Positions 43,666-52,024 of a stretch of 64,000 bases of DNA are shown one piece after another. A model generated the notes under the pieces. That model did no database searches, had not been told where the DNA came from, and was given only the letters and a program-made list of their open reading frames with translations. The number at the start of each line of letters is the position of its first letter. The stretch's first letter is position 1. The position numbers were made by a program, and so were the translations under genes. The stretch spans positions 124,001 to 188,000 of the forward strand of contig NZ_JAHTMW010000012.1 of NCBI RefSeq assembly GCF_026236535.1, given 5' to 3'. The DNA comes from Streptomyces sp. SKN60. Lineage in GTDB: Bacteria > Actinomycetota > Actinomycetes > Streptomycetales > Streptomycetaceae.

Positions 43666-45057
43666 TCAGTGGCAGGTGTAGGTCGGGCCGGTGTCCCTGA
43701 CCTGGCCGTCGGTGCCGACGTACTGCCAGGTGTAGGTGGTGTCGGTGAAGTCGAGCTTCAGGACGCCGTACGGACCGCTGATCCGCTTCTGGCTGTTGGG
43801 CTGGACGGTCTCGATGGGGTACGGCTCGGCGCCGCCCATGCCGCCGACGATCTCGAGGATGCCGTCGGCGGTGGCCCGGCCGTTCGGGTCCTGCGGCGCG
43901 AAGCGCTCGTAGTGGTGGTCGTGGCCGTTGAGGACGAGGTCGGCCTTGGCGTCGTAGAGGATCTGCCAGACCGGCTTGGAGACGGGGTCGTTGCCGTGGC
44001 CGCCGGAGGAGTAGAGCGGGTGGTGGAAGTAGGCGGCGACACAGCCCTTGGTGGTGCGGGCGAGGTCGTCCTTGAGCCACTGGATCTGGTCGGGGTCGTC
44101 GAAGGAGTTGGAGTCGAGGGCGATGAAGTGCCAGTTGCCCTGGTCGTAGCTGTAGTACGGCTCGCCCTGCGGATAGGCGATGGCGCCGAAGTACGACTTG
44201 TAGCCGGCGAGCGGGCCGGCCGGGTCGTAGGTCTCGTGGTTGCCGGGCACGGGGCGGGTCTTGGCCTTGAAGACGCCCCAGGTCTTGTCGTAGTAGTTCC
44301 GGTAGTCGGACAGGCGCGCGTCGTCGTACTGGTTGTCACCCATCGTCAGATAGAAGGCCGGATTGATCCGCTGGGCCTGCGCGGCGGTCTTCGGGTGGGC
44401 GCAGGAGCTGCTGGAGGCGGTGCACTGGGCGGCGATGTCGCCGGCCGCGACGACGGTGAAGGCGCCGGTGCCGGGCGGCTGGCTCGTGGGCGGCGGGGTC
44501 GTGGGCGGGGTGCTCGTCGGGGTGGTGCCGTCCGGGGTGCCGTACACCTCCGCCTCGTAGAGCGAGTAGCCGTACGAGGTGCCGCGGGCGGTGCCGTAGA
44601 TCCGTAGATAGCGGCCCTTTCCGGCCAGTCCGGTCCAGTCGTCGGTGCCGCCGTTGCCGGCGGTCTCGGTGGCGAGCCGGGTCCAGGTGGCGTTGTCGGC
44701 GGAGATCTCGACGCGGTAGGCCTTGGCGTAGGCGGCCTCCCAGACGAGCTTGACGCGCGAGACGGCGGACGGGGCGCCGAGGTCGACCTTGAGCCACTGC
44801 GGGTCGGAGCCCTCGGCGCTGGCCCAGCGGGTGGTCCCGTCGCCGTCGAAGGCCTTGGCGGGTTCGTATCCGGTGTCCTCTATGGAGGACGCGGTCGCGG
44901 GCTTGCCGCGGGACAGCAGCGGATCGGCCGCGTCCGCGCGGCCGGTGGCGGCGAGCAGCAGCCCGCCGATCAGACACAGCGCCGCGGTGACCACGGTGAG
45001 GAGGAAGGCGGGGGACGGAGTGGTGCGGCGGGGTGGGGCGGAGGCGTACAGGCGCAT
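43666..45057 (-). CDS. Secreted metallophosphoesterase with F5/8-type C (discoidin) domain
   Basis: A 463-residue exported enzyme. ATG 45057 was chosen (GGGAGC 8-9 bases upstream); it opens a signal peptide (RLYASAPP...LLTVVTAALCLIGGLLLAATGRADA, residues 1-41). Residues ~45-180 are a discoidin (F5/8 type C) module: TASSIEDTGYEPAKAFDGDGTTRWASAEGSDPQWLKVDLGAP. A Thr/Pro linker (near 185-205) leads to the calcineurin-like domain (~210-460), with VVAAGDIA, MGDNQYDDARL, GNHETYDP, HHPLYSSGGHG and LVLNGHDHHYERF, covering the metal-binding His, Asp and Asn. It probably binds a surface glycan through the discoidin part and cleaves a phosphoester; the substrate is not visible. Confidence 0.9.
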   Translation of the reverse strand: MRLYASAPPRRTTPSPAFLLTVVTAALCLIGGLLLAATGRADAADPLLSRGKPATASSIEDTGYEPAKAFDGDGTTRWASAEGSDPQWLKVDLGAPSAVSRVKLVWEAAYAKAYRVEISADNATWTRLATETAGNGGTDDWTGLAGKGRYLRIYGTARGTSYGYSLYEAEVYGTPDGTTPTSTPPTTPPPTSQPPGTGAFTVVAAGDIAAQCTASSSSCAHPKTAAQAQRINPAFYLTMGDNQYDDARLSDYRNYYDKTWGVFKAKTRPVPGNHETYDPAGPLAGYKSYFGAIAYPQGEPYYSYDQGNWHFIALDSNSFDDPDQIQWLKDDLARTTKGCVAAYFHHPLYSSGGHGNDPVSKPVWQILYDAKADLVLNGHDHHYERFAPQDPNGRATADGILEIVGGMGGAEPYPIETVQPNSQKRISGPYGVLKLDFTDTTYTWQYVGTDGQVRDTGPTYTCH

Positions 45058-45270
45058 ACCTGGAGCTCCCTTGCCTGGGGGGACGGCGAGAGCTGGACTG
45101 CGGTGCGGACAGCGCGGTCCGGCCGCGTGGCGATGGGGCGCCACGCGGCGTGCCGCGGTGCACGGCGGCCGGGTCAGAGCTCTCGCTGAGCGCGTCACGC
45201 CCGCTTCCCGAGGAGTCAGGGGTCCGGGGAAGGCGGGCGCCGCGCCAAGCCGCCGCCCGTGAGGCTAGCG

Positions 45271-45289
45271 GATAGGAAGGTTTCCTACC
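45271..45289. promoter_or_regulatory. Palindrome upstream of the metallophosphoesterase gene
   Basis: TAGGAA (45273-45278) and TTCCTA (45282-45287) are perfect arms around GGT, flanked by partly matching bases on both sides. It lies ~215 bp upstream of the metallophosphoesterase start and is AT-richer than its surroundings. The rest of 45058-45374 is GC-rich non-coding sequence with no feature I can name. Confidence 0.5.
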
Positions 45290-45374
45290 AGACCCGTGAA
45301 CCGCCTTCGGGAGGAGGGGTGTTCACAGGCCGTGGGACCGAGCCACGCGTGGGCGGGCGGCGGGCGGCGGGGCC

Positions 45375-45731
45375 TCAGAGGCTGATGTGGTACGCCTTGC
45401 GCAGGGTCTCGTGCACGGTCCAGGTGGTGCGGTCGCCCTCGCGCAGCACGCACGCGTCGCCGGGGCCGATCTCCAGCGTCGCGCCGCCCTCGACCGCGAC
45501 CGTGGCGCGGCCGCTGACGACGACGAAGAGCTCGTTCGCCTCGGTGTCGGTGACCACGCCGGGGGTGATCTGCCAGATGCCGCGGAGCTGCTTGCCGTCG
45601 GCGGACTCCCACAGGACCTTGCCGGTCACCTCGGGGGTGCCGGAGACGATCTGACCGGGGTCGAGCGGCTCGGGCTCGAGCTCGGCGTCGGGGATGTGGA
45701 CGGCGAAGGAAGGCTGCGCGTGAGTGGTCAT
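45375..45731 (-). CDS. Cupin domain-containing protein
   Basis: A 118-residue single-domain cupin. The beta-barrel motifs are WQITPGVVTDTEANELFVVVSGRATVAVEGG (motif 1) and GDACVLREGDRTTWTVHETLRKAYHISL (motif 2). The usual metal-binding His residues of motif 1 (GxHxHxE) are replaced: only Glu and Asp remain in TDTEANEL. It therefore resembles the EutQ-like or DUF861-type cupins whose activity is unknown. Cytosolic, with a typical ATG start. It has its own upstream region shared with the divergent peptidase gene. Confidence 0.8.
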   Translation of the reverse strand: MTTHAQPSFAVHIPDAELEPEPLDPGQIVSGTPEVTGKVLWESADGKQLRGIWQITPGVVTDTEANELFVVVSGRATVAVEGGATLEIGPGDACVLREGDRTTWTVHETLRKAYHISL

Positions 45732-46202
45732 GGGCGGTGACTGTAGCGGGGCCCGAACGCCGTTCCGCGCCCGGGAGTTCCTGGAATTCGACCCTCCGTT
45801 TCCCGCTCCGACCAGGCACTTCGTCAACCCGTTCGACACGACGGAATCCGTACGGGGGGTTTGCGCGGCGCCCGTGCGCCAAGGGGCGTTCCGGGGCTGG
45901 GCGACGGGGCCGGCGGGCACCGATTCCGTAGCCGTACGCAAGGCGTACGCACGCGCGCGTGGAGCGGTGCGCGAAGGAACGGACGAACGGGCGTACGGGT
46001 GAAGCGCGCCGAAAACCGCCCGCCGGACGGAGGGCGCCCGGGGGCATCACCGCTGGTCCGGGAAGGCGCCTTTGGTGGGGCCAATGTTGGTCCGGGGGAT
46101 CACGCCGCGCCCCCTGGCAGTGCGGTGGCGAGGACGGCACACTCCCCGAGAGCCACTCCCCCACAACCCCACAACTCCCCCCACTCCGGACAGGAGAGTG
46201 CG
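45732..46202. other. Intergenic region between the cupin and the C39-like peptidase gene
   Basis: 471 bp without a supported gene. It holds the divergent promoters. CGTACGC-AAG-GCGTACG (45933-45949) is a perfect 7-bp-arm palindrome, and TGGTCCGGG occurs twice (46054-46062 and 46088-46096). ACAGGAGAGTGCG before 46203 is the ribosome-binding site of the peptidase. Nothing else is identifiable. Confidence 0.5.
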
Positions 46203-47099
46203 ATGTCGGCCACCCCCACCCTTCTCCGCGCCGCCGTCCTCGGCGCGGCGGCCCTGCTGACCGCCGCCACCACCGCCCCCGCCGCCACGGCCGCCACGGC
46301 CGCCGCGCCCGATCCCGGCGCCGACTACAAGGCCGCCCACGACACCCTGGGGCCGCAGCACCTGACGCCGGCCCAGTACCGGCTCGCCGCGGTCAAGCAG
46401 GCCGCGGCGGCGAGATCGTACGAGGAGGCGCACGCCCTCGGCGCCACGGGCGCCATGGGTCCCCTGAGCACCACGGGCACCGCGGACACGACGGGCGCCA
46501 CGAGCGCGCTCGCCGGGTACAAGCTGTCCGGCGGAATCCACCAGTCGCAGCAGACCTCCTACTGGTGCGGCCCGGCCGCCCTGGTCATCACCCAGTCCGC
46601 GCACGACGAGGTCGGCGGACGCTCCCAGCGGGACGCGGCGACCCTGCTGAAGACCACCACGGCCGGCACCGCCTGGTACGGGATCGACATCAACGTGCCC
46701 GATCCCACCGGCTACCCGATGGTCGACGCGCTGAACTACCGGCTGCCCGGTGCCGGTTACGTGCCCAACGCCCTGCCCTACACCCCCACCGCGGCCGACA
46801 AGACCGCCTTCAAGCAGCACATCACCCACAACACCGACAACGACTACGCCATCGCGGGCAACGCCTGGGAGGTGCCCGGCGGGCCGCACCTGGTGGGGCA
46901 CCCCAACATCGAGATCTTCCACTGGGTCGCGATCGACGGCTACAACACGGACACCGCCGCCGGCCAGGTCAACTACCTCGATCCGGTCGGCGGGGTGAGC
47001 ACGAGCGTCATCTCCTGGGCGGGGCCGGTGCCCAAGTCCGCGCACATCTCCTCCGACACCCTGACCACGATCATGGGCGGCCGTGGCTACGTCTGGTAG
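46203..47099 (+). CDS. Secreted C39-like cysteine peptidase
   Basis: A 298-residue exported protein. Signal peptide: residues 1-33 (TLLRAAVLGAAALLTAATTAPAATA). A helical prosegment (LTPAQYRLAAVKQAAAARSYEEAHALG) precedes the peptidase domain. Oxyanion Gln and nucleophilic Cys lie in HQSQQTSYWCGPAALVITQS (near 112-131), the His in EIFHWVAIDGYN (near 240), and the catalytic Asp/Asn probably in VNYLDPVGG (near 262). C39-like folds cleave peptides with double-Gly or other motifs. Unlike the papain-like peptidase at 21271 it has the Trp-Cys-Gly-Pro signature of the C39 group. ACAGGAGAG before the ATG. The next gene begins 5 bp after its stop. Confidence 0.82.
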   Translation: MSATPTLLRAAVLGAAALLTAATTAPAATAATAAAPDPGADYKAAHDTLGPQHLTPAQYRLAAVKQAAAARSYEEAHALGATGAMGPLSTTGTADTTGATSALAGYKLSGGIHQSQQTSYWCGPAALVITQSAHDEVGGRSQRDAATLLKTTTAGTAWYGIDINVPDPTGYPMVDALNYRLPGAGYVPNALPYTPTAADKTAFKQHITHNTDNDYAIAGNAWEVPGGPHLVGHPNIEIFHWVAIDGYNTDTAAGQVNYLDPVGGVSTSVISWAGPVPKSAHISSDTLTTIMGGRGYVW

Positions 47100-47103
47100 C
47101 ACC

Positions 47104-48294
47104 GTGCCGTTTCGTCGGACGCGCGTCCCGGCCCTGCTCCTGGCGGGCGCCCTCCTCGCGGGGTGCTCGCCGGGCGGCGGGGCCCCGCCGGGCCCGGCGA
47201 GCTCCGCGCCGACACGGGCCGCCGCCGTGCGGACGGTCCCGGCCTGCGAGGTGCCGCTGCCGGACGCCTGGGAGCGGGCCTTCGCGGCCGGCGAGTACCG
47301 GCCGCCCGACGGGCAGCGCGCGGTCCTCACGGACACCGGCCCGGGCTGGACGGCGCTCCAGCTCACCGGGAACGGCGACATGGGGCGGCGGGCCGTGCTC
47401 GTACGGGGCGACGGGAGCCCGCCCCGGACCCTGCTGCGGTTCGCCGACCCCGTCGAGCACCAGTTGCTCGCCGCCGACTTCGACGGGCGTCGGTGGGCCG
47501 CGTTCGCCGTCCTGGAGGGGCGGACCCTCGACAGCCCGTGGAGCCTGTACGTGTGGGACGCGGTCACCGGCACGGCCCGGCGCCTCGCCCGCGCCGACCG
47601 GCCGGGCCCGCTCCCCCGCCCGGTGGTCCGCGACGGCACCGTCGTGTGGGCGCAGGGCACGGGCACGGGCCGGGCCTCGGTGTTCGCCGCGCCGGCCGCC
47701 GACGGTGGCGGTGGCGGTGGCGGCGGGCACGCGCGCGTGTGGCGCACGGCGGTCCTGGACACGCCGTTCGCGGCGGGCGGCCTGCTGGTGTGGCGGGAGT
47801 CGGCGGGCGGGCACACCCGGCCGGTGGCGGTCGCCCTGAAGGACGGGCGCCCGGCCGCGCTGCCCGCGCCGATCGCCGCCCTCCGCGACATCCGCGCCCT
47901 CGCCTCGGACGGCACCACCTGGGCGTGGGTCGAGGGCGAGACGGCGCCCCGGCTGATGGTCTGGCGCCCCGGCGAGGCCCGGCCCTACGCCGCCGTGACC
48001 GCCTCCCCGGCCGCGGACGGCATGGACCAGCTGCGGATCGCGGGGCGCCTCGTCACCTGGCGCACGCCGGAGACCTCGTACGCCCTCGACCTCGGACACC
48101 CGGACCGCCGCCCTGCCTCCGGCTCCGGCTCCGGCTCGTACGCGCGGATCACGCCCCCGTACGGCTACGCCGCGGCCTCCGGGAACGCGCTGGCCCTCGC
48201 GTACAGCGTCGGCAACGCCAAGACCGCCGGCGCCCGCCCGGTGATCCGGGTGGTGGACGCGGCCCGGCTGCCCGGCCTGCCGGGCTGTGGCTGA
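47104..48294 (+). CDS. Secreted lipoprotein of unknown function
   Basis: A 396-residue lipoprotein. The signal peptide PFRRTRVPALLLAGALLAGC ends in lipobox LAGC (Cys21). An in-frame GTG at 47083 is an alternative start; it overlaps the preceding stop region by 17 bases and gives a longer n-region. The mature part is propeller-like with repeats such as GPGWTALQLTGNGDM, AADFDGRRWAAFAVLEG, SPWSLYVWDAVTGTARRLA, TTWAWVEGETAPRLMVWRPGEARPYA and TSYALDLGHPDR, which fit a WD40/PQQ-like blade. A poly-Gly run (DGGGGGGGGHA) and an SGSGSG run are low-complexity. No catalytic motif. It may be a surface binding protein acting with the C39-like peptidase. Confidence 0.75.
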   Translation: MPFRRTRVPALLLAGALLAGCSPGGGAPPGPASSAPTRAAAVRTVPACEVPLPDAWERAFAAGEYRPPDGQRAVLTDTGPGWTALQLTGNGDMGRRAVLVRGDGSPPRTLLRFADPVEHQLLAADFDGRRWAAFAVLEGRTLDSPWSLYVWDAVTGTARRLARADRPGPLPRPVVRDGTVVWAQGTGTGRASVFAAPAADGGGGGGGGHARVWRTAVLDTPFAAGGLLVWRESAGGHTRPVAVALKDGRPAALPAPIAALRDIRALASDGTTWAWVEGETAPRLMVWRPGEARPYAAVTASPAADGMDQLRIAGRLVTWRTPETSYALDLGHPDRRPASGSGSGSYARITPPYGYAAASGNALALAYSVGNAKTAGARPVIRVVDAARLPGLPGCG

Positions 48295-48384
48295 GGTGTC
48301 CTGCGGCTGAGGAGCCTTGTGGCTGATGTTCGCCATGTTCTGCGGTGAGGTTTGCGGGGCGGGTGGCCGCGCCAGAGATCCAGC

Positions 48385-49305
48385 ATGTCCACCATGTCCA
48401 CACAGGTGTCCGAAGAAGTACGGGAGGCGCTCCACGCGGGGCGCCCGGTCGTCGCGCTCGAATCGACGATCATCGCCCACGGCCTGCCGCGCCCGCGCAA
48501 CCTGGCCGTGGCCGAGGAGCTGGAGGCGCTGGTCCGCGAGGGCGGGGCGGTGCCGGCGACGATCGCGGTGCTCGACGGGGTGGCCCGGATCGGCCTCGAC
48601 GCCCCCGCGCTCACCCGGATCGCCGAGGACCCGTCGGTGCGCAAGCTCGGCCATCGCGACCTGGCGCCGGCGCTCGCGAGCGGGGCCTCGGGAGCGACGA
48701 CCGTGTCGGCGACGGCCTGGCTCGCCGAGTCCGCCGGCATACGGGTGTTCGCGACCGGCGGCCTCGGCGGTGTGCACCGGGAGTGGACCGAGACCCAGGA
48801 CGAGTCGGCGGACCTGCGGCTGCTCGCCGAGGTCGGCGTCACGGTGGTGTGCGCGGGCGTGAAGTCGATCCTCGACGTGCCGGCGACCCTGCAGCGCCTG
48901 GAGACGCTTGGCGTGACCGTGCTCGGTTACGGCACGGAGATGTTCCCCGGCTTCTACCTCGCCTCCTCCGGCGAACGGGTCGACTGGACCGTGCGGACCC
49001 CGGCGGAGGCGGCGCGGGTGATGCGTGCGCGCGACGAGCTGGGCGGGCCTCGCGGGGCGCTTGTCGTCGGCAACCCCGTACCGGCCGCGGAGCAGTTGGA
49101 CCCGGCCCTGCACGACCGGGTGCTCGCGGCCGGGCTCGCCGCGGCGCGGGAGAAGGGGATCACGGGGCAGGCGGTGACGCCGTTCCTGCTGGAGTATCTG
49201 ACGGTGCACACGGAGGGCGCGTCCCTGGAGGCGAACCTGGCGGCGGTACGGGGCAATGTGGAGCTCGCCGCCCGGATCGCCGCCGCGTACCGCGAGCTGC
49301 CGTGA
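48385..49305 (+). CDS. psuG: Pseudouridine-5'-phosphate glycosidase
   Basis: A 306-residue enzyme cleaving pseudouridine-5'-phosphate to uracil and ribose-5-phosphate. Conserved: RPVVALESTIIAHGLPRPRN (near 20-40), GGAVPATIAVLDG with GLDAP, KLGHRDLAPALA, GASGATTVSATAWLA, FATGGLGGVHRE, VVCAGVKSILDVPATLQRLET with the catalytic Lys in CAGVKS, and PVPAAEQLD. The length is normal. ATG 48385 begins MSTMSTQVSEE; the second ATG (48394) is also possible, and the ribosome-binding site is weak. The stop overlaps psuK by four bases (GTGA). Confidence 0.92.
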   Translation: MSTMSTQVSEEVREALHAGRPVVALESTIIAHGLPRPRNLAVAEELEALVREGGAVPATIAVLDGVARIGLDAPALTRIAEDPSVRKLGHRDLAPALASGASGATTVSATAWLAESAGIRVFATGGLGGVHREWTETQDESADLRLLAEVGVTVVCAGVKSILDVPATLQRLETLGVTVLGYGTEMFPGFYLASSGERVDWTVRTPAEAARVMRARDELGGPRGALVVGNPVPAAEQLDPALHDRVLAAGLAAAREKGITGQAVTPFLLEYLTVHTEGASLEANLAAVRGNVELAARIAAAYRELP

Positions 49306-50213
49306 CCGGGTCCGGGGCGCTCCTGGTGGTCGGGGACGTCGTCACGGACGTGGTCGCCCGGCACGACGCCCCGCTCGCGGCGGCGACCGACACGGCGGCC
49401 CGGATCCGCACCCTGCCCGGCGGCGCGGGGGCGAACGTGGCGTGCTGGGCGGCCCGTTCGGGCTGCGCCGACGTGCGTCTGCTGGCCCGGGTCGGCACCG
49501 ACTCCGCCTCCTGGCACGACCGGGCGCTGCGCCGCGCGGGCGTCCGGCCGCTCCTTGTGACGGACCCGGAGGCGCCGACGGCGACCGTGATCGCGCTGGT
49601 CGGCGCGGACGCGGAGCGCACCTTCCTGACGGACAGCGGAGCGGCGCTGCGGCTGGCACCCGGCGACTGGGCGCCGGCGCTGCTCGACGGGGTCGCCCGG
49701 GTGCATCTGTCGGGCTACCTCTTCTTCGCCGAGCCCAGCCGCGCGACGGCGCTCCGGGTGCTGCGGGACGCCCGCGCGGCGGGTCTCCCGGTGAGCGTGG
49801 ACCCCGCCTCGGCCGGTTTCCTCGCCGGCCTCGGCGCCGAGGCCTTCCTCGCCGCGACGGCGGGCGCCGCCTGCCTGCTGCCCAACACCGACGAGGCCCG
49901 TTTCCTGACCGGCCGCCCGGACCCGGCCGAGGCCGCGGCGGCCCTCAGCCGCCACTACCCCCTGGTCGCCGTCACCCTCGGCCCCCACGGCGCCGTCCTC
50001 GCCGCCGACGGCCACATCACCGCCCACGTCCCGGCCCCACCCGCCACCCCCGTCGACACCACCGGCGCCGGCGACGCCTTCACCGGCGCCTTCCTCACCG
50101 CCCTCCACACCGGCGCCTCCCCCACGGAAGCGGCCACGGCGGGCTGCGCGGCCGGCGCCCTCGCGGTGACGACGGTCGGCGCCCGCCCCGACGGCGGTAC
50201 GGTCACCGGATGA
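49302..50213 (+). CDS. psuK: PfkB-family kinase, probable pseudouridine kinase
   Basis: A 303-residue ribokinase-fold kinase. Signature 1 is LPGGAGANVACWAARSG (near 38-54), signature 2 is DTTGAGDAFTGAFLTAL near 250-266 with the catalytic Asp, and LPNTDEARFLTG is the intermediate block. Translational coupling to psuG (GTGA overlap) makes pseudouridine the obvious substrate: the kinase supplies pseudouridine-5'-phosphate for the glycosidase. A ribokinase/adenosine kinase activity is the alternative. GTG start; no separate promoter seen. Confidence 0.88.
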   Translation: MTGSGALLVVGDVVTDVVARHDAPLAAATDTAARIRTLPGGAGANVACWAARSGCADVRLLARVGTDSASWHDRALRRAGVRPLLVTDPEAPTATVIALVGADAERTFLTDSGAALRLAPGDWAPALLDGVARVHLSGYLFFAEPSRATALRVLRDARAAGLPVSVDPASAGFLAGLGAEAFLAATAGAACLLPNTDEARFLTGRPDPAEAAAALSRHYPLVAVTLGPHGAVLAADGHITAHVPAPPATPVDTTGAGDAFTGAFLTALHTGASPTEAATAGCAAGALAVTTVGARPDGGTVTG

Positions 50214-50451
50214 CCCCGGGAAGGCCGGCACTCGTCGGGCCGGATCGTCGTGCGCCCGGCGGGCGCTGACACCCCGTTCGCGCCCCACGTCGGGCGACGC
50301 GTCCTGGCGAGCCGGGAGGAGCACGACCCGCGGACCGGGCCCACCGCCCTGGAGCTGCCCTTCCCGGCCGGCCGGGTGCGGTGCGCGACCCGGTGCGGGG
50401 GCCTCGTCCTGACCGGGCTCCCGCCGGACGGGCCTGATCGACAAGACACCC
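50214..50451. other. Intergenic region between psuK and the uridine kinase-like gene
   Basis: 238 bp with convergent neighbours. A GTG-initiated frame of 87 residues (from 50250) could be drawn, but it has no ribosome-binding site, no recognisable motif and runs antisense into the kinase-like gene, so I do not call a gene. I see no strong terminator hairpin. Confidence 0.4.
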
Positions 50452-51096
50452 CTAGTCGCGCGCGTCCCGCCACCCCGTCCACGCCGGCCTCCGCGCGTCG
50501 TCCGCGCGGATGACCGCGTCGGCGGTGTCGGCCGGGCCGACCTCCGACTCGTAGCGGGCGAAGGCGGGCAGGGTCCACGCCTGTTCGGTGCGGCGGGCCA
50601 GGGCGCCCGGGGAGAGGCGGAGGTGGAGCTTCAGATCGAAGGGGTACCAGTGGCCGAGCAGGAAGGGGCCGTGGAGCAGCAGGACGCCGCCCGGCGGGAG
50701 GGGGACGGCGGGGCTGCGGGTGGCGCGGTCGGTGACCGGGTTCCACAGGTCGGGCAGCACCCGCCCGCTGCCGCCCGGCTCCAGCGGGCCGAACACCTCG
50801 CGCCACAGCGCGCCCGTGTCGTACCAGCCGGAGTAGTACGCGTCGGGGTCCTGCTTGCCGTACTCGAAGCGCAGCGACTTCGGGCGCAGGAAGCCGTCGG
50901 TCGCGACGACGAGCACCGACCGGCCGCGCAGCCGCAGCACCGCCGCCACGCGTTCGGCGAACTCCCCGCCCGGCGCGGCCGGGGCCCCGTCGACGCCCAC
51001 CTTCAGCCGGTCGCCGCCGTCCCCGGGTTCGGTCCGGTCGACCCGGTCGGCCACGGTGTCGGCCAGCCGCTCCCAGCTGATCGCTTCGCATCGCAT
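50452..51096 (-). CDS. Uridine kinase-like P-loop protein with degenerate Walker A
   Basis: A 214-residue relative of bacterial uridine kinases. The alignment is by the DGFLRPKSLRFEYGKQDPDAYYSGWYD block (near 70-97), which matches the lid/substrate region with the conserved YY, and by GVLLLHGPFLL where kinases have the Walker B-like DGVFLLRPELRD. The P-loop position reads VGVDGAPAAPGGEF (33-46), with no GKT/S, so ATP binding in the usual way is doubtful. It may be a divergent or inactive kinase. ATG 51096 is preferred; ATG 51105 (MGRM) lies 3 codons up. Divergent from the SDR gene. Confidence 0.72.
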   Translation of the reverse strand: MRCEAISWERLADTVADRVDRTEPGDGGDRLKVGVDGAPAAPGGEFAERVAAVLRLRGRSVLVVATDGFLRPKSLRFEYGKQDPDAYYSGWYDTGALWREVFGPLEPGGSGRVLPDLWNPVTDRATRSPAVPLPPGGVLLLHGPFLLGHWYPFDLKLHLRLSPGALARRTEQAWTLPAFARYESEVGPADTADAVIRADDARRPAWTGWRDARD

Positions 51097-51147
51097 CCGT
51101 CCCATCCTGCCGTACGAACCCCACCCTCCGACGCCCGCCGCCCGGGC

Positions 51148-51180
51148 TTGACCTTGCCGCAGGCGGCAGGGTTCGACGAT
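51148..51180 (+). promoter_or_regulatory. MerR-type operator/promoter of the SDR gene
   Basis: TTGACC (51148-51153) is followed by a dyad with arms ACCTTGCCGC (51151-51160) and GCGGCAGGGT (51163-51172), 9 of 10 pairs matching, then GACGAT (51175-51180) ends 6 bases before the SDR ATG. The overlong spacer holding a dyad is the classic MerR promoter layout; the MerR gene follows the SDR gene. Confidence 0.7.
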
Positions 51181-51186
51181 CTCCGC

Positions 51187-51969
51187 ATGAACCACGAGAC
51201 CACCACCACCGCACAGCCCGCCCCCACGCCCCGGGTCGTCGTCGTGACCGGAGCCGGCACCGGCATCGGGCGGGCCACCGCCCGCGCCTTCGCCCGGCAG
51301 GGCGCGACCGTCCTCGCCGTGGGGCGGCGCCCGGAACCGCTCGACGGGACGGCCGTCGGCCACCCGGCCATCCGCCCGCTCGTCGCCGACGTCACCGCGC
51401 CCGACGCGCCCGAGGCGATCGTGCGCACCGCCCTCGACACGTACGGGCGGCTCGACGTGCTCGTCAACAACGCGGGCATCGCCACCGGCGGCCCGCTCGC
51501 CACGCTGGACCGCGATGTGCTCGGCCCGCTCCTGGCGACCAATCTGGTCGCCCCGGTGCTGCTCACCCAGGCCGCGCTCGACGCGCTGGCCGAGGCCGGG
51601 GGCGGCGGGGTGGTCGTCAATGTGACGACGACGATCGGGCAGCGCGGCTGGCCGGACAACTCCGTCTATCCGGCGACCAAGAGCGCCCTGGAGACCCTGA
51701 CCCGCTGCTGGGCGGTGGAGCTCGCGCCGCGCGGGATACGGGTGGTGGCGGTCGCGCCCGGCGCGATCGAGACGCCGATCGGCGAGCACGCCGGTCTGAC
51801 GCCGGAGCGGCGCCGCGCCGTACGGGAGTGGCAGGCCGCGCACACCCCGCTGGGGCGGATCGGCCGGCCGGAGGAGGTGGCCTGGGCGATCACCGCGCTG
51901 GCCTCGCCGGACGCCGGGTTCCTGACCGGCACGGTGCTCCCCGTGGACGGCGGCGCCCTCGTCACGTAA
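51187..51969 (+). CDS. Short-chain dehydrogenase/reductase family oxidoreductase
   Basis: A 260-residue Rossmann-fold enzyme. The cofactor motif TGAGTGIGRATARAFARQG (near 19-37), NNAGIAT near 97-103, the catalytic Ser in VVNVTTTIGQRG (Ser replaced by Thr at the usual place), and the YPATKSALE segment (Tyr-x3-Lys near 158) are visible; the C-terminal GRIGRPEEVAWAITALASPDAGFLTGTVLPVDGG is typical. The ADVTAPD block after beta-4 and GRRP after beta-2 suggest NADP preference. Substrate not visible. Start ATG 51187 lies 6 bases after a MerR-type -10, so it is probably leaderless, and expression is probably under the MerR-like regulator downstream. Confidence 0.85.
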   Translation: MNHETTTTAQPAPTPRVVVVTGAGTGIGRATARAFARQGATVLAVGRRPEPLDGTAVGHPAIRPLVADVTAPDAPEAIVRTALDTYGRLDVLVNNAGIATGGPLATLDRDVLGPLLATNLVAPVLLTQAALDALAEAGGGGVVVNVTTTIGQRGWPDNSVYPATKSALETLTRCWAVELAPRGIRVVAVAPGAIETPIGEHAGLTPERRRAVREWQAAHTPLGRIGRPEEVAWAITALASPDAGFLTGTVLPVDGGALVT

Positions 51970-52024
51970 CACCTGCCCCGCCCGTCACACGTGATACGAA
52001 GGTGCGAGGAGGTGGGGACGGACC

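Noticed and set aside
47700..47730. Poly-glycine GGT/GGC run in the lipoprotein as a slippage site
   Set aside because: The units are triplets or hexamers, so copy change keeps the frame; no switch is implied.
50250..50513. 87-residue GTG frame after psuK
   Set aside because: No ribosome-binding site, no family match and it runs antisense into the kinase-like gene.
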